The notes: a model not told the origin generated them from the letters alone. DNA of 64,000 nt from Cupriavidus sp. WGlv3 (GCF_023952475.1 NZ_JALHRX010000004.1:124001-188000), one strand, 5' to 3'; shown: positions 27,161-36,951, numbered from the stretch's first letter. A program made the numbers and translations.

Positions 27161-29098
27161 TCAGAATGCCCAGCACGAGCAGCCGAGTGCGCCCCAGAAG
27201 GTGCTTTCGTCCGAGGTCGGCACGCTGGAAGTCCAGGCCCTGGCATGCGCGTGCCCGTGCACGCCGCAACTGCTGGCGCAGCCGCACGCGGTGTTCATCG
27301 CCAGCTTGCGCGCCTGCGGCCGCGGCTGGTAGCCGCCCACATGCCGCACCGGCGACCAGTCCGGCATCGCCGGCGGGATCTGCGGCGACAGCTTGCTGAA
27401 GTCGCCGTCGCCATAGACCACCTTGCCGCCGAGGATGGTCAGCACCGAGGCGATGTCCTGGATCTCGTCGCCCGGCACGCTGAAGTAATCGGCCGACAGC
27501 ACCGCCAGGTCGGCGAGCTGCCCCACCTTGATCTGGCCCTTCTTGCCGACTTCGGACGAGAACCAGGTATTGGCCTCGGTCCACAGCCGCAGTGCGGTCT
27601 CGCGGTCGAGCAGGTTGGCCTGCGGGTACATCGGCATGCCGCCCACGGTCTTGCCGGTGGTCAGCCAGTACAGCGACACCCACGGGTTGTACGAGGCCAC
27701 ACGCGTGGCATCGGTGCCGGCGCCGACCTTGACGCCTTTCTCCAGCATCTTCTTCACCGGCGGGGTGGCTTCGGCCGCGCGCGCGCCGTAGCGCTCGACG
27801 AAATACTCGCCCTGGTACGCCATGCGGTGCTGCACGGCGATGCCGCCGCCGAGCGCGGCAATGCGGTCGATGTTGCGGTCGGAGATGGTCTCGGCGTGGT
27901 CGAAGAACCAGTTCAGGCCATCGAACGGGATCTCCTTGGCGACCTTCTCGTAGACGTCGAGCGCGCGCGAGATGGTCTGGTCATAGGTGGCATGCAGCCG
28001 CCACGGCCAGCGCTTTTCGGCCAGCAGGCGGATCACCGGCTCGAGGTCGGCTTCCATCGACGGCGCCATCTCCGGGCGCTCGACGCGGAAGTCCTCGAAG
28101 TCGGCCGCGGTGTAGACCAGCATTTCGCCGGCGCCGTTGTGGCGGTAGAGGTCGTCGCCCTGGCCCGGCCGGACCTGGGAGGTCCAGGTCTTGAAGTCCT
28201 TGAGTTCTTCCTTCGGCTTCTGCGTGAACAGGTTGTACGCGAGCCGCACCGTCAGCTGGCCTTCCTTGTGCAGTTCCTCGATGATGCTGTAGTCCTCGGG
28301 GTAGTTCTGGTAGCCGCCGCCCGCATCGATCACGCCGGTGACGCCAAGCCGGTTCACCTCGCGCATGAAATGGCGGGTCGAGTTCTTCTGGTACTCGGGC
28401 GGAAGCTTCGGGCCCTTGGCCAGCGTCGCGTACAGGATGGTTGCGTTGGGCTTGGCCAGCAGCAGGCCGGTGGGATTGCCGCGCGCATCGCGCACGATCT
28501 CGCCGCCCGGCGGGTTGGGCGTGTCCTTGGTGTAGCCCACCGCGCGCAGCGCGGCGCCGTTCAGGATGGCGCGGTCGTACAGGTGCAGGATGAACACCGG
28601 CGTATCGGGCGCCACTGCGTTCAGTTCCTCGATGGTGGGCAGGCGCTTCTCGGCGAACTGGTGCTCGGTGAAGCCGCCCACCACGCGCACCCATTGCGGC
28701 GCGGGCGTACGCGCGACCTGGTCCTTCAGCATCCGCATCGCATCGGCCAGCGAGCGCACGCCGTCCCAGCGCAGCTCCATGTTGTAGTTCAGGCCGCCGC
28801 GGATGATATGCATGTGGCTGTCGATCAGCCCGGGAATGGCCCGCCGGCCATTCAGGTCGATGACCTTCGTCTGCGCCCCGGCCAGCTTCATGATGTCCTG
28901 GCGCGTGCCAACGCCGACAAAGCGTCCGTCGCGCACGGCCACGGCATCGGCCTGCGGATTGGACTTGTCGAGCGTGGCGAACTTGCCGTTGAAGAGGATG
29001 AGGTCAGGGGTTTCCGGTGACATGGCGAAGATCTCCGAGGAGGCGGCCGCGCCGAGCGCGGCGGCGGAGGCGATGAATTGCCGGCGGGTGACTGACAT
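27161..29098 (-). CDS. Tat-type amidohydrolase, YtcJ-like, with Cys/His-rich tail
   Basis: A 645-residue amidohydrolase-3 family enzyme. An RRQFI twin-arginine motif and hydrophobic h-region (residues 4-22) suggest export of the folded enzyme. The TIM-barrel metal centre is visible as GLIDSHMHIIRGG, RLHATYDQ, FFDHAE and GAGTDATRV. Family members hydrolyse amide or related C-N bonds; the substrate is unknown. The last 40 residues are odd: CGCASSCGVHGHAHA and a terminal GCSCWAF, a possible extra metal site. It is four bases from the hydrolase gene before it. Confidence 0.9.
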   Translation of the reverse strand: MSVTRRQFIASAAALGAAASSEIFAMSPETPDLILFNGKFATLDKSNPQADAVAVRDGRFVGVGTRQDIMKLAGAQTKVIDLNGRRAIPGLIDSHMHIIRGGLNYNMELRWDGVRSLADAMRMLKDQVARTPAPQWVRVVGGFTEHQFAEKRLPTIEELNAVAPDTPVFILHLYDRAILNGAALRAVGYTKDTPNPPGGEIVRDARGNPTGLLLAKPNATILYATLAKGPKLPPEYQKNSTRHFMREVNRLGVTGVIDAGGGYQNYPEDYSIIEELHKEGQLTVRLAYNLFTQKPKEELKDFKTWTSQVRPGQGDDLYRHNGAGEMLVYTAADFEDFRVERPEMAPSMEADLEPVIRLLAEKRWPWRLHATYDQTISRALDVYEKVAKEIPFDGLNWFFDHAETISDRNIDRIAALGGGIAVQHRMAYQGEYFVERYGARAAEATPPVKKMLEKGVKVGAGTDATRVASYNPWVSLYWLTTGKTVGGMPMYPQANLLDRETALRLWTEANTWFSSEVGKKGQIKVGQLADLAVLSADYFSVPGDEIQDIASVLTILGGKVVYGDGDFSKLSPQIPPAMPDWSPVRHVGGYQPRPQARKLAMNTACGCASSCGVHGHAHARAWTSSVPTSDESTFWGALGCSCWAF

Positions 29099-29102
29099 AA
29101 GC

Positions 29103-29924
29103 TCAGGCGTTCAGGAAGGCCAGCAGGTCGGCATTGACCTGGTCGGCGTTGATCACGCACATGCCGTGCGAGGCACCGGGGTAGACCTTCAGCGTGGCGT
29201 CCCTCACGATCTCGGCCGACAGGCGCGCCGAGTTGCCGATCGGCACGATCTGGTCGTCGTCGCCGTGCAGGATCAGCGTCGGCACGTCGATCTTCTTCAG
29301 GTCCTCGGTATAGTCCACTTCCGAGAACTCCCGGATGCAGGCGTACTGGCCGACGATGCCGCCGGCCATGCCCTGCGCCCAGAACGCGTCGATGGTGCCC
29401 TGCGAGGCCTTGGCGCCGTCGCGGTTGAAGCCGAAGAACGGCACCGCCAGGTCCCGGTAGAACTGCGAGCGGTTGTCGGCAACGCCCTTGCGGATGCCGT
29501 CGAACACCGCCATCGGCAGGCCGTTGGGGTAGGCCGTGGTCTTCAGCATCACCGGCGGCACCGCGCCGATCAGCACGGCCCTGGCCACGCGTTTGGTGCC
29601 GTGGCGGCCGATGTAGTGCGCGACCTCGCCGCCGCCGGTGGAGTGGCCCACCAGCGTCGCATCCTGCAGGTCCAGCGCGTCCAGCAGCGCCGCCAGGTCG
29701 TCGGCATAGGTGTCCATGTCGTTGCCCTGCGCGGGCTGGTCCGAGCGGCCGTGGCCGCGGCGGTCATGGGCGATCACGCGGAAGCCCTGCTGCACCAGGA
29801 ACAGCATCTGCGCGTCCCAGGCGTCGGCATTGAGCGGCCAGCCGTGCGAAAACACGACCGGGCGGCCCGAGCCCCAGTCCTTGCAGAAGATCCGGGTACC
29901 GTCTTGGGTAGTAATGAAGCTCAT
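29103..29924 (-). CDS. Alpha/beta hydrolase, non-heme chloroperoxidase/arylesterase type
   Basis: A 273-residue serine hydrolase. The oxyanion motif [15 protein letters not shown], nucleophile Ser95 in GHSTGGGE, acid Asp in [10 protein letters not shown] and base His in PGASHGMCV form the triad. This subgroup hydrolyses aryl esters or lactones and shows perhydrolase (bromo/chloroperoxidase) activity in vitro. There is no signal peptide, so it is cytosolic. It is tightly linked to the amidohydrolase (4 bases), suggesting sequential steps on one substrate. Confidence 0.92.
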   Translation of the reverse strand: MSFITTQDGTRIFCKDWGSGRPVVFSHGWPLNADAWDAQMLFLVQQGFRVIAHDRRGHGRSDQPAQGNDMDTYADDLAALLDALDLQDATLVGHSTGGGEVAHYIGRHGTKRVARAVLIGAVPPVMLKTTAYPNGLPMAVFDGIRKGVADNRSQFYRDLAVPFFGFNRDGAKASQGTIDAFWAQGMAGGIVGQYACIREFSEVDYTEDLKKIDVPTLILHGDDDQIVPIGNSARLSAEIVRDATLKVYPGASHGMCVINADQVNADLLAFLNA

Positions 29925-29978
29925 GATTAACCTTTGCGATGGAGGAGGACGACAGAACGCGACGAGATCGCCGCAGGC

Positions 29979-30665
29979 TCAGCGCGCCGGCACCGGCGCG
30001 ATCGACTCGTGCGGGGTGGCGGTGCGTTGCGGCGCCTTGTGGACCATGGTGTAAGCGTAGTCGACGCCCATGCCATAGGCACCGGAATGCTCCTTCACCA
30101 GCTTCATCACGGCGTCATACGTGTCGCGATGGGCCCAGTCGCGCTGCCATTCCAGCAGCACCTGCTGCCACGTCACCGGCACGGCGCCGGCCTGCACCAT
30201 GCGCTGCATGGCGTAGTCGTGCGCTTCCTTGCTGGTGCCGCCCGAGGCATCGGCCACCATGTAGATCTCGTAGTTGCCTTCGAGCATCGCGCACAGCGCG
30301 AAGGTGGTGTTGCAGACCTCGGTCCACAGGCCGGCCACGATGACCTTGTTGCGGCCGTTGGCCTTGAGCGCGTCGCGCACCTTCTGGTCGTCCCACGAGT
30401 TCATCGAGGTGCGCTCCAGGGTCTTCTGGTCCGGGAACACGTCGAGCAGTTCCGGATAGGTGAAGCCCGAGAACGACTCGCTCTCGACGGTGGTGATGGT
30501 GGTCGGGATATTGAAGATCTTGGCGGCCTTGGCCAGGCCGACCACGTTGTTCTTCATGGCCTGCCGGTCCATCGACTGTACGCCGAAGGCCATCTGCGGC
30601 TGATGGTCGATGATGATCAGCTGGCTGTTCTGCGGGGTGAGGACTTCGAGCTTCGGGTTGGACAT
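29979..30665 (-). CDS. Isochorismatase-family (YcaC-like) cysteine hydrolase
   Basis: A 228-residue cytosolic hydrolase of the isochorismatase/nicotinamidase superfamily. Asp20 (LIIIDHQPQM) and the nucleophilic Cys118 (VAGLWTEVCNTTFAL) are present. The region carrying the third catalytic residue reads LERTSMNSW, where an Arg may stand in for the usual Lys. It is the first gene of the leftward run. Family members act on amides or vinyl ethers; the exact substrate is not predictable. The ATG at 30665 is preceded by a GGAACGAC weak ribosome site. Confidence 0.9.
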   Translation of the reverse strand: MSNPKLEVLTPQNSQLIIIDHQPQMAFGVQSMDRQAMKNNVVGLAKAAKIFNIPTTITTVESESFSGFTYPELLDVFPDQKTLERTSMNSWDDQKVRDALKANGRNKVIVAGLWTEVCNTTFALCAMLEGNYEIYMVADASGGTSKEAHDYAMQRMVQAGAVPVTWQQVLLEWQRDWAHRDTYDAVMKLVKEHSGAYGMGVDYAYTMVHKAPQRTATPHESIAPVPAR

Positions 30666-31024
30666 GGTGTCGTTCCTTGGGACCAGGGTTGAGCCGGGTG
30701 CGGTCCTTGCTTCAGCGCAAGGCCGCAACGCGGGAGGGGGCGGAGCAGGGCGGCGGGGTTGCATGACCGCAGCGCTGCCGCAGGGAAGACTAGTCGGTGT
30801 GGGCGCCAACGCAAATCGGATGTTCGTATTACCCGGCGGCGGCGCCGATGCCCAGGCGTGGTGCGCCGTGCACGGCGTACGCGTCGTCACCGCTCCCATC
30901 CGCGACTAACACCATGGTATGGGTGCCCGGTGCGTCACTGCCGTGACCCCATGCCGGTCCTTGCGATGACATGCCCGCTGGTTATAATCCGCAACACCTT
31001 TCCGAGCGCACTGGAGATCTGACC
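30666..31024. other. Divergent intergenic control region
   Basis: The 359 bases separate the leftward hydrolase run from the rightward FixJ-like regulator. No gene is convincing here. The right end has a clear sigma70 promoter at 30961-30988. The leftward promoter should lie between 30700 and 30800; I could not fix its boxes. Confidence 0.6.
30961..30988 (+). promoter_or_regulatory. Sigma70 promoter of the FixJ-like regulator gene
   Basis: TTGCGA (30961-30966) and a consensus TATAAT (30983-30988) are separated by 16 bases. Transcription would start near 30994, which makes the in-frame ATG at 30971 untranslatable and supports the GTG at 31025 as the real start. Confidence 0.8.
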
Positions 31025-31684
31025 GTGACATCACCGAGCCTGGAGCCAGCCGACACCAGTGCGAACGATGACGCGACGGTGCTGGTGGTCGACGACGATG
31101 CCGCGCTGCGCCGGGCGCTGGGCAACCTGTTCCGTTCGGTCGGCCTGAACGTGGCATTGTTCGCCTCGGCCGCCGAACTGCTGGCAACGCCCTTGCCCGA
31201 TACGCCATGCTGCCTGCTGCTCGATGTCAGGCTGCGCGGGCAGAGCGGGCTCGACCTGCAGGCGCGGCTGGGCCAGCTGGGCGTCCACATCCCCATCATC
31301 TTCATGACCGGCTACGGCGACATCGCCATGACGGTCGCGGCCATGAAGGCTGGCGCCGAAGACTTCATGCCCAAGCCGTTCCGCGACCAGGACCTGCTCG
31401 ATGCGGTCGCCGCCGCACTGGAAAAAGACCGGCAGCGGCGCCAGGGACTGCGCCAGCTCGACGCCTTGCGCGCCAGCTACCAGTCGCTGACGCCGCGCGA
31501 AGGCGAGGTCATGGGCCTGGCGGTGGCGGGGCTGCTCAACAAGCAGATCGCCGCGCAGATCGGCATCAGCGAGGTGACGGTGAAGATCCACCGCGGCCAG
31601 GCCATGCGCAAGATGAAGGCGCGCACCTTTGCCGAGCTGGTGTTGATGGCGCAGCAGCTGGGCCTGTGCAAGGTCGGCGGCTGA
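31025..31684 (+). CDS. FixJ/NarL-type response regulator with LuxR HTH
   Basis: A 219-residue transcriptional regulator. The receiver domain has the acidic triad VVDDDAA, phospho-acceptor Asp67 (CLLLDVRLRGQSGLDLQ), FMTGYGDIAMTVAAMKAGAEDFMPKPF and the conserved Lys. The LuxR HTH spans about residues 152-215 (LTPREGEVMGLAVAGLLNKQIAAQIG, then EVTVKIHRGQAMRKMKA). The GTG start is set by the promoter at 30961-30988 and a TGGAG ribosome site. It is 38 bases upstream of the giant histidine kinase, its probable partner, and divergent from the hydrolase run it probably controls. Confidence 0.92.
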   Translation: MTSPSLEPADTSANDDATVLVVDDDAALRRALGNLFRSVGLNVALFASAAELLATPLPDTPCCLLLDVRLRGQSGLDLQARLGQLGVHIPIIFMTGYGDIAMTVAAMKAGAEDFMPKPFRDQDLLDAVAAALEKDRQRRQGLRQLDALRASYQSLTPREGEVMGLAVAGLLNKQIAAQIGISEVTVKIHRGQAMRKMKARTFAELVLMAQQLGLCKVGG

Positions 31685-31722
31685 GTGCGCCGTGGCGCCG
31701 AGCCTGACATCATTCCCCCCCC

Positions 31723-34700
31723 ATGACGCCTGGCATTCCCGCGCAGCGAAGCCCCGCACCGGCCTTTGACGACACCTGGCTGGCGCGGGCCGCGCAGACC
31801 GTGCTGCACGTGTCGGACGGCATCGGCTACCTGCAGCTGTCCGACCCCGACACCGGGCTGCGCTGCTTCGCCAGGGCCGCGCCGATGGCCGACAGCGGGC
31901 CACTTCAGGACGAAGCCCGGCTGGCCGCACGCTTGCAGGCGGACTGGGCCGCGGTGCCAGTCGCCACGCTGCGCAGCGCGGATCGCATGGTGGTGGTGTA
32001 TGGCGGCGCACCCGCATCGACCGTCGCCGCGACACTGGGGGACGCCGCTGTTCCCGTCGCACGCTTCCTGCAGCTTGCCATCGGCAGCGTGCGCGCGCTG
32101 GCGGGCGCGCATGCGCACGGCCTGCTGCATGGCGATATCCGGCCGCACAACCTGCTCGTTGATGACAGCGATGACAACAGCGCCGACGACAGCGCCGACG
32201 ACAGCGCCGGCGTGCGCCTGACCGGCTTCGATCATGCCACCGCGCTGGACGCCATGCCGCCCGTCGTGCCGCGCCCCGGCCCCGCATCGTGGGCATACCA
32301 GTCGCCCGAAGTGGCCCGCGCCGACCAGGCGCGCACCAGTGCCCGCTCTGACCTGTATTCGCTCGGCGTCACCTTCTACCAGATGCTGACCGGCACGCTG
32401 CCGTTCACGGCCGAGTCGCCCGCGGCGTGGCAGCACGCCCATCTCGCCGTCGAGCCGGAGCCGCCGCACGTACGCACACCCGGCCTCGCGCCGTTGCTGG
32501 GCGCGATCGTGCTCCGGCTGCTGGCCAAGGACCCGGCTGACCGCTATGCCGGCGCCATGTCGCTGCTTGCCGACCTGCTGCGCTGCCAGGCGGACTGGCG
32601 CGAACGCGGCGAGATCGCGCCGTTCAGGCTCGATGCCGCCGGCCCGACCTCGACGCTGAACGTCTCCGGCGAACTCTTTGGCCGCGCGCGCGAAACCGCG
32701 CAGCTTGCCGACGCGCTGGCGCGCGTGCGCCATAGCGGCCAGTCCGAGCTGGTGCTGCTCGCCGGCGCCGCCGGCACCGGCAAGTCGGCGCTGGCGGCGT
32801 GGCTGTCGTGCCAGGCGGGGCAGCATGGCATGCGTTTTGCCAGCGGCAAGAGCGATCAGTTGCAGCTCGACATTCCGTACGCCCCGGTCGCACAGATGAT
32901 CCGCGCGCTGACGCTGCCGCTGCTGGGCGAGTCGGAAGCCGCGCTGGCGCCGGTGCGCAAGCGCTGGCTGCGCGCGCTCGCGGGCCAGGGCCGGGCCATT
33001 GCCGTGCTGGTGCCCGAGGTCGAGCACGTGCTGGGGCGCACCGCGCCGCTGGCCGAGGTGCCGGCCCAGCAGGCGCAGGCGCGCGCGCAGCAGGCCATCC
33101 TTGCCACCTTCGCCACTTTTGCCGACCAGGGCGCGCCGCTGGTGCTGTGCTTCGATGACCTGCAGTGGGCCGATGCGTCGACCATTGCGCTGCTCGAAGC
33201 CTTTACCACGCAGCGCCCGGCCAACCTGCTGCTGATCGCCGCCTATCGCGACCACGGCAACGATGTCGAGCAGCGCTTCTCGTGGCTTATGCACGCAAGC
33301 CGCGCCGGCGCGCTGCCGGTCACGCGCATCGCCGTGCGGCCCCTGTCCGTGTGGGAACTGACCGAACTGGTGGCGGCCGCCCTCAACGAGCCGGCGCCGC
33401 GCGTGGAAGCGCTGGCGCAGCTGGTGCATGCGAAGACCGGCGGCAATCCCTTCTTCTCGTACCAGCTGTTGCGCGCGCTGGTCGACGATGGCGTGCTGGC
33501 CTACCGCGAGGCCTACCGCGACGAGCGCGCCGGCTGGCACTGGGACGAGGCCGATGCCGCGCAGCATCGCTACACCGACAGCGTGACCGACCTGATGACC
33601 CGCCGCTTCGCGCGGCTGCCGGAAGCAGGTACGGAGCTGCTCAGGCAGCTGGCCTGCGTGGGCATACGCTGCGAGCAGAGCCTGCTTGCGTGCGTGGCGC
33701 AACTCGATGCGGCGCAGCTCGGCGAGCGGCTGCGCCCCTTCGTCGATGCCGGCCTGCTGGTACGGAGCGAGGACGGCTACGCGTTCCAGCACGACCGTGT
33801 GCTGGAGGCGGCGTACGCCATGATCGCGCCGCGCGAGCGTCCGGCCGCGCACGCCCGCATCGCGGCCATCATGATCGAGCACTGGCAGGCCGACCAGGCC
33901 GTGCATGCCTTCGAGATCGGCAACCAAATCGAACGCGCGGCCGGCCATCCGCTGCCCGAGCCGCAACGCGTGGCCTTCGTGCAGGTGCTGCTGGTCGCCG
34001 CCAGGCGCGCCCGGCGCAGCGCGGCGTTAGCGCAGGCGACGCGCTACACCGACGCCGCATTCGCGCTGATGCAGCCGTCATGGTGGACCACGCACTGCGC
34101 GCTGGCCTACGGTGCGAGCATGCTGCACTGCGAATGCCTGCTGGCGCAGGCGCGGCTGGAGCCGGCCTCGCAGGAGATCGACGCGCTGCTCGCGCGCGAC
34201 CTGCCGCCGGTGGACAAGGCCGCCGTGCACCGGCTCAAGGCCAGCCTGCAGACCGTGCGTTCCGACTACGAGGGCGCGATCAACGCCGCGCTGTCGGGGC
34301 TGGCGCTGCTCGATATCCACCTGGAACGCGGGCCCGGCCCGGCGCGCATGCGCGAGGCCTATGACACGGTGAAGCGGGCGCTGGGCGGGCGCGCCATCGA
34401 CAGCCTGGGCCGGTTGCCGGCGACCGAAGACAGCCGCATCCAGACCATCATGGGGCTGCTGTCGACGCTGATCTCGTCGCTGTTCGTGCGCGATGGCATC
34501 AGCTTCCTGCACGTGGCCAAGATGGTGGAGCTGACGCTGGAACACGGCGCCACCGCGGAATCGCCATACGGGCTGTCGTGGTTCGGCGTCTTTATCGCCA
34601 GCCTGTACGAGCAATACGAGGACGGACTGGCCTATGGGCTGGCGGCGATGGAGCTGGCCGACCGCCATGGCTACGAGGCCGAGCGCATCGCCACGCTGGT

Positions 34701-36951
34701 GGCGGTCGACCAGGTCAGCGCCTGGACCCGGCCGCTGTCCTACGCGCTGGCGCATGCGCAGCGCGCCGTCACGCTGGGCCGGGCCTCGGGCGATATCGGC
34801 ATGGCGTGCTATGCCTGCAACCATATCGTGTCCGACCTGCTCGCCATGGGCGAGCACCTGCGCCTGGTGGAGGAAGAGATCGACCGCGGGCTGGCCCTGA
34901 CGCGGCTGGTGCAATACCGGGATATCGAGCTGATCCTGTATTCGCAGCACCATTTCCTGCGCCGGCTGCGCAGCGGTGACGAAGCGCCGCCGCAGGACGA
35001 GGCCGCCCACCAGATGAGCGCGGCGCAGCGGCTGGCGCGCGCCAACTCGCTGCCGACCCGGTTCTGGATCTGGCTCTACGACGGCATGGCGGCGGTGTTC
35101 CGGCAGGAGTGGGACCACGCGGTGCGCAGCCTGCGCGAGGCGCAGACGCTGATCTGGTCGGCGCCGGCCCATATCAACGTCGCGGATTGCCGGCTGTATC
35201 TGGCCATTGCGCTGGCGCACGCGACCGCCGGCGCGGCGTCGGACGACGTGATGGCCGATGCCATGGCCGATGTCATGGCCGAACTTGCCGCGCACCGTGA
35301 CTGCTTTGCCCGCTGGGCGGCGCTGAATCCGCTGACCTTCCGCGGCAAGCTGGCGCTGGTCGATGCGGAGCTGGCGCGCCTGCGCGGCGATCCGCTGCAG
35401 GCGCTGGCCGGCTACGAGCAGGCGGCGGCCGCCGCCGCCGCGGCCGGCTTCGTTCATGAGGCGGCGCTGGCGCACGAGCTGGCCGGCATGCTGTGCGAAG
35501 CGCGCGGCCTGCCGACCGCGGCCGCGCAGCACTGGCGCCTGGCCCATGCCGGCTACCGCCGCTGGGGCGCCGACCACAAGGCGACGCTGCTGGAGAAGCG
35601 CCATCCGCAGCGCGACGTGGCGGGGCACGAACACGGCAGCGCCGATGGCAGGCTCAGCGCGCAGCGCTGGGAGCTGGGCATGAAGGCGGCCAGGGCGTTG
35701 TCCAGCGAGATCGTGATGGACCGGCTGATTGAAACGCTGATGACCCATGTGGTGGTCCATGCCGGCGCGCAGTACGGCTTGCTGCTGCTGATGCGCGGCG
35801 AGCAGCCCATGATCGAGGCTTCGGCACGCGTGGCCGATGGCAAGGTGGCGGTGACGCTGGGCAGTGCGGTGCCGAGCGAGCAGGCGCTGCCGCTGGCGGT
35901 GCTCAACAGCGTGCTGCGCACCCGGCAGACGCTGGCGCTGGACGACGCCATGGTCGATGCGCCGTCGATCCGCACCAGGGGCGCCATTGCCGGCGGCCCG
36001 CGCTCGGTGCTGTGCCTGCCGCTGCTGCGCGGCGGCAGCCTGGTCGGCGTGTTCTACCTGGAAAACAGCCTGGCGCCGGCGGTATTCGACGCGACCCGGA
36101 TCGCGGAGCTTGAGGTGCTGGCGCCGCAGGTGGCGATCTCGCTCGAGACCGCGCGCCTGTACCAGCAGCTGATCGACGAAAGCAACCGCCGCGTCGCCGC
36201 CGAAATGCGGCTGCGCAGCGCCAGCTCGGCACTGGCGCGCACCTCGCACCTGACGGTGATGGGCGGCCTGGCCGCCTCGATCGCGCATGAAGTCAACCAG
36301 CCGCTCACCGCCATCGTCGCCACCGTCGACGCCAGCCTGCGCTGGCTGAACCGGCCCAGGCCGGAGGTGGCCGAGGCGCTCGACGGCTTCACCGACATCA
36401 AGCAGTACGCGCTGCGCGCCGCCGACATCATCCGTGCGCTGCGCGCGCTGGCCAGGCAGGTGCCGGCGGTGCTGGCGCCGCTGCATCCCGACGATGTGCT
36501 GCGCGAAGTGCTGGAGATGGCGCGCCTGGACATCGACGCGCACGAGGTCCGGGTGGTCGCACGGCTGGCGGCGGGGTCCGCCGTGGTCGAAGCCGATCGC
36601 GTCCAGCTGCAGCAGGTGGTGCTGAACCTGATCACCAACGCGCTCGACGCCATGGTGCAGACTCCGCCCCCGCAGCGCGAACTGATCGTGACCTCGTACC
36701 GCGAGCAGGACAATGTCGTCGTCAGCGTGCAGGACCACGGCGCGGGCATCCCCGAGGACGTGCTGGGCCAGGTGTTCGAGCCGTTCTTCACCACCAAGGA
36801 CGATGGCATGGGCATGGGTCTCGCCATCTGCCGCTCCATCATCGAGGCGCACGGCGGCACGCTGGAAGTGCGCAACCGGCGCAGCGGCGGCAGCGAGTTC
36901 ATGTTCCGGCTGCCGGTATGCGAGATGTTGCCGGGGGCGGCGGGACGATGA
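31723..36951 (+). CDS. Giant sensor: kinase-like / AAA ATPase / GAF / histidine kinase
   Basis: A 1742-residue cytosolic multidomain sensor. Residues 20-290 are protein-kinase-like (HGDIRPHNLL at 136-145, WAYQSPEVARAD, SDLYSLGVTFYQMLTGTLPF). Residues 310-620 are an AAA/STAND-type ATPase with Walker A GAAGTGKSA near 349 and Walker B LVLCFDDLQWAD near 470. A long TPR-like helical region follows, then GAF (about 1330-1490), the H-box SIAHEVNQPLTAI near 1518, the N-box LNLITNALDAM and the ATP lid EPFFTTKDDGMGMGLAIC. The kinase-like domain lacks a clear VAIK lysine and has GFD in place of DFG, so it may be inactive. It probably phosphorylates the adjacent FixJ-like protein. Confidence 0.92.
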   Translation: MTPGIPAQRSPAPAFDDTWLARAAQTVLHVSDGIGYLQLSDPDTGLRCFARAAPMADSGPLQDEARLAARLQADWAAVPVATLRSADRMVVVYGGAPASTVAATLGDAAVPVARFLQLAIGSVRALAGAHAHGLLHGDIRPHNLLVDDSDDNSADDSADDSAGVRLTGFDHATALDAMPPVVPRPGPASWAYQSPEVARADQARTSARSDLYSLGVTFYQMLTGTLPFTAESPAAWQHAHLAVEPEPPHVRTPGLAPLLGAIVLRLLAKDPADRYAGAMSLLADLLRCQADWRERGEIAPFRLDAAGPTSTLNVSGELFGRARETAQLADALARVRHSGQSELVLLAGAAGTGKSALAAWLSCQAGQHGMRFASGKSDQLQLDIPYAPVAQMIRALTLPLLGESEAALAPVRKRWLRALAGQGRAIAVLVPEVEHVLGRTAPLAEVPAQQAQARAQQAILATFATFADQGAPLVLCFDDLQWADASTIALLEAFTTQRPANLLLIAAYRDHGNDVEQRFSWLMHASRAGALPVTRIAVRPLSVWELTELVAAALNEPAPRVEALAQLVHAKTGGNPFFSYQLLRALVDDGVLAYREAYRDERAGWHWDEADAAQHRYTDSVTDLMTRRFARLPEAGTELLRQLACVGIRCEQSLLACVAQLDAAQLGERLRPFVDAGLLVRSEDGYAFQHDRVLEAAYAMIAPRERPAAHARIAAIMIEHWQADQAVHAFEIGNQIERAAGHPLPEPQRVAFVQVLLVAARRARRSAALAQATRYTDAAFALMQPSWWTTHCALAYGASMLHCECLLAQARLEPASQEIDALLARDLPPVDKAAVHRLKASLQTVRSDYEGAINAALSGLALLDIHLERGPGPARMREAYDTVKRALGGRAIDSLGRLPATEDSRIQTIMGLLSTLISSLFVRDGISFLHVAKMVELTLEHGATAESPYGLSWFGVFIASLYEQYEDGLAYGLAAMELADRHGYEAERIATLVAVDQVSAWTRPLSYALAHAQRAVTLGRASGDIGMACYACNHIVSDLLAMGEHLRLVEEEIDRGLALTRLVQYRDIELILYSQHHFLRRLRSGDEAPPQDEAAHQMSAAQRLARANSLPTRFWIWLYDGMAAVFRQEWDHAVRSLREAQTLIWSAPAHINVADCRLYLAIALAHATAGAASDDVMADAMADVMAELAAHRDCFARWAALNPLTFRGKLALVDAELARLRGDPLQALAGYEQAAAAAAAAGFVHEAALAHELAGMLCEARGLPTAAAQHWRLAHAGYRRWGADHKATLLEKRHPQRDVAGHEHGSADGRLSAQRWELGMKAARALSSEIVMDRLIETLMTHVVVHAGAQYGLLLLMRGEQPMIEASARVADGKVAVTLGSAVPSEQALPLAVLNSVLRTRQTLALDDAMVDAPSIRTRGAIAGGPRSVLCLPLLRGGSLVGVFYLENSLAPAVFDATRIAELEVLAPQVAISLETARLYQQLIDESNRRVAAEMRLRSASSALARTSHLTVMGGLAASIAHEVNQPLTAIVATVDASLRWLNRPRPEVAEALDGFTDIKQYALRAADIIRALRALARQVPAVLAPLHPDDVLREVLEMARLDIDAHEVRVVARLAAGSAVVEADRVQLQQVVLNLITNALDAMVQTPPPQRELIVTSYREQDNVVVSVQDHGAGIPEDVLGQVFEPFFTTKDDGMGMGLAICRSIIEAHGGTLEVRNRRSGGSEFMFRLPVCEMLPGAAGR

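Noticed and set aside
32160..32205. Tandem 12-base repeats as a possible CRISPR or VNTR array
   Set aside because: Only about three short in-frame copies inside a coding sequence without spacers; treated as a protein repeat in the kinase-like domain.
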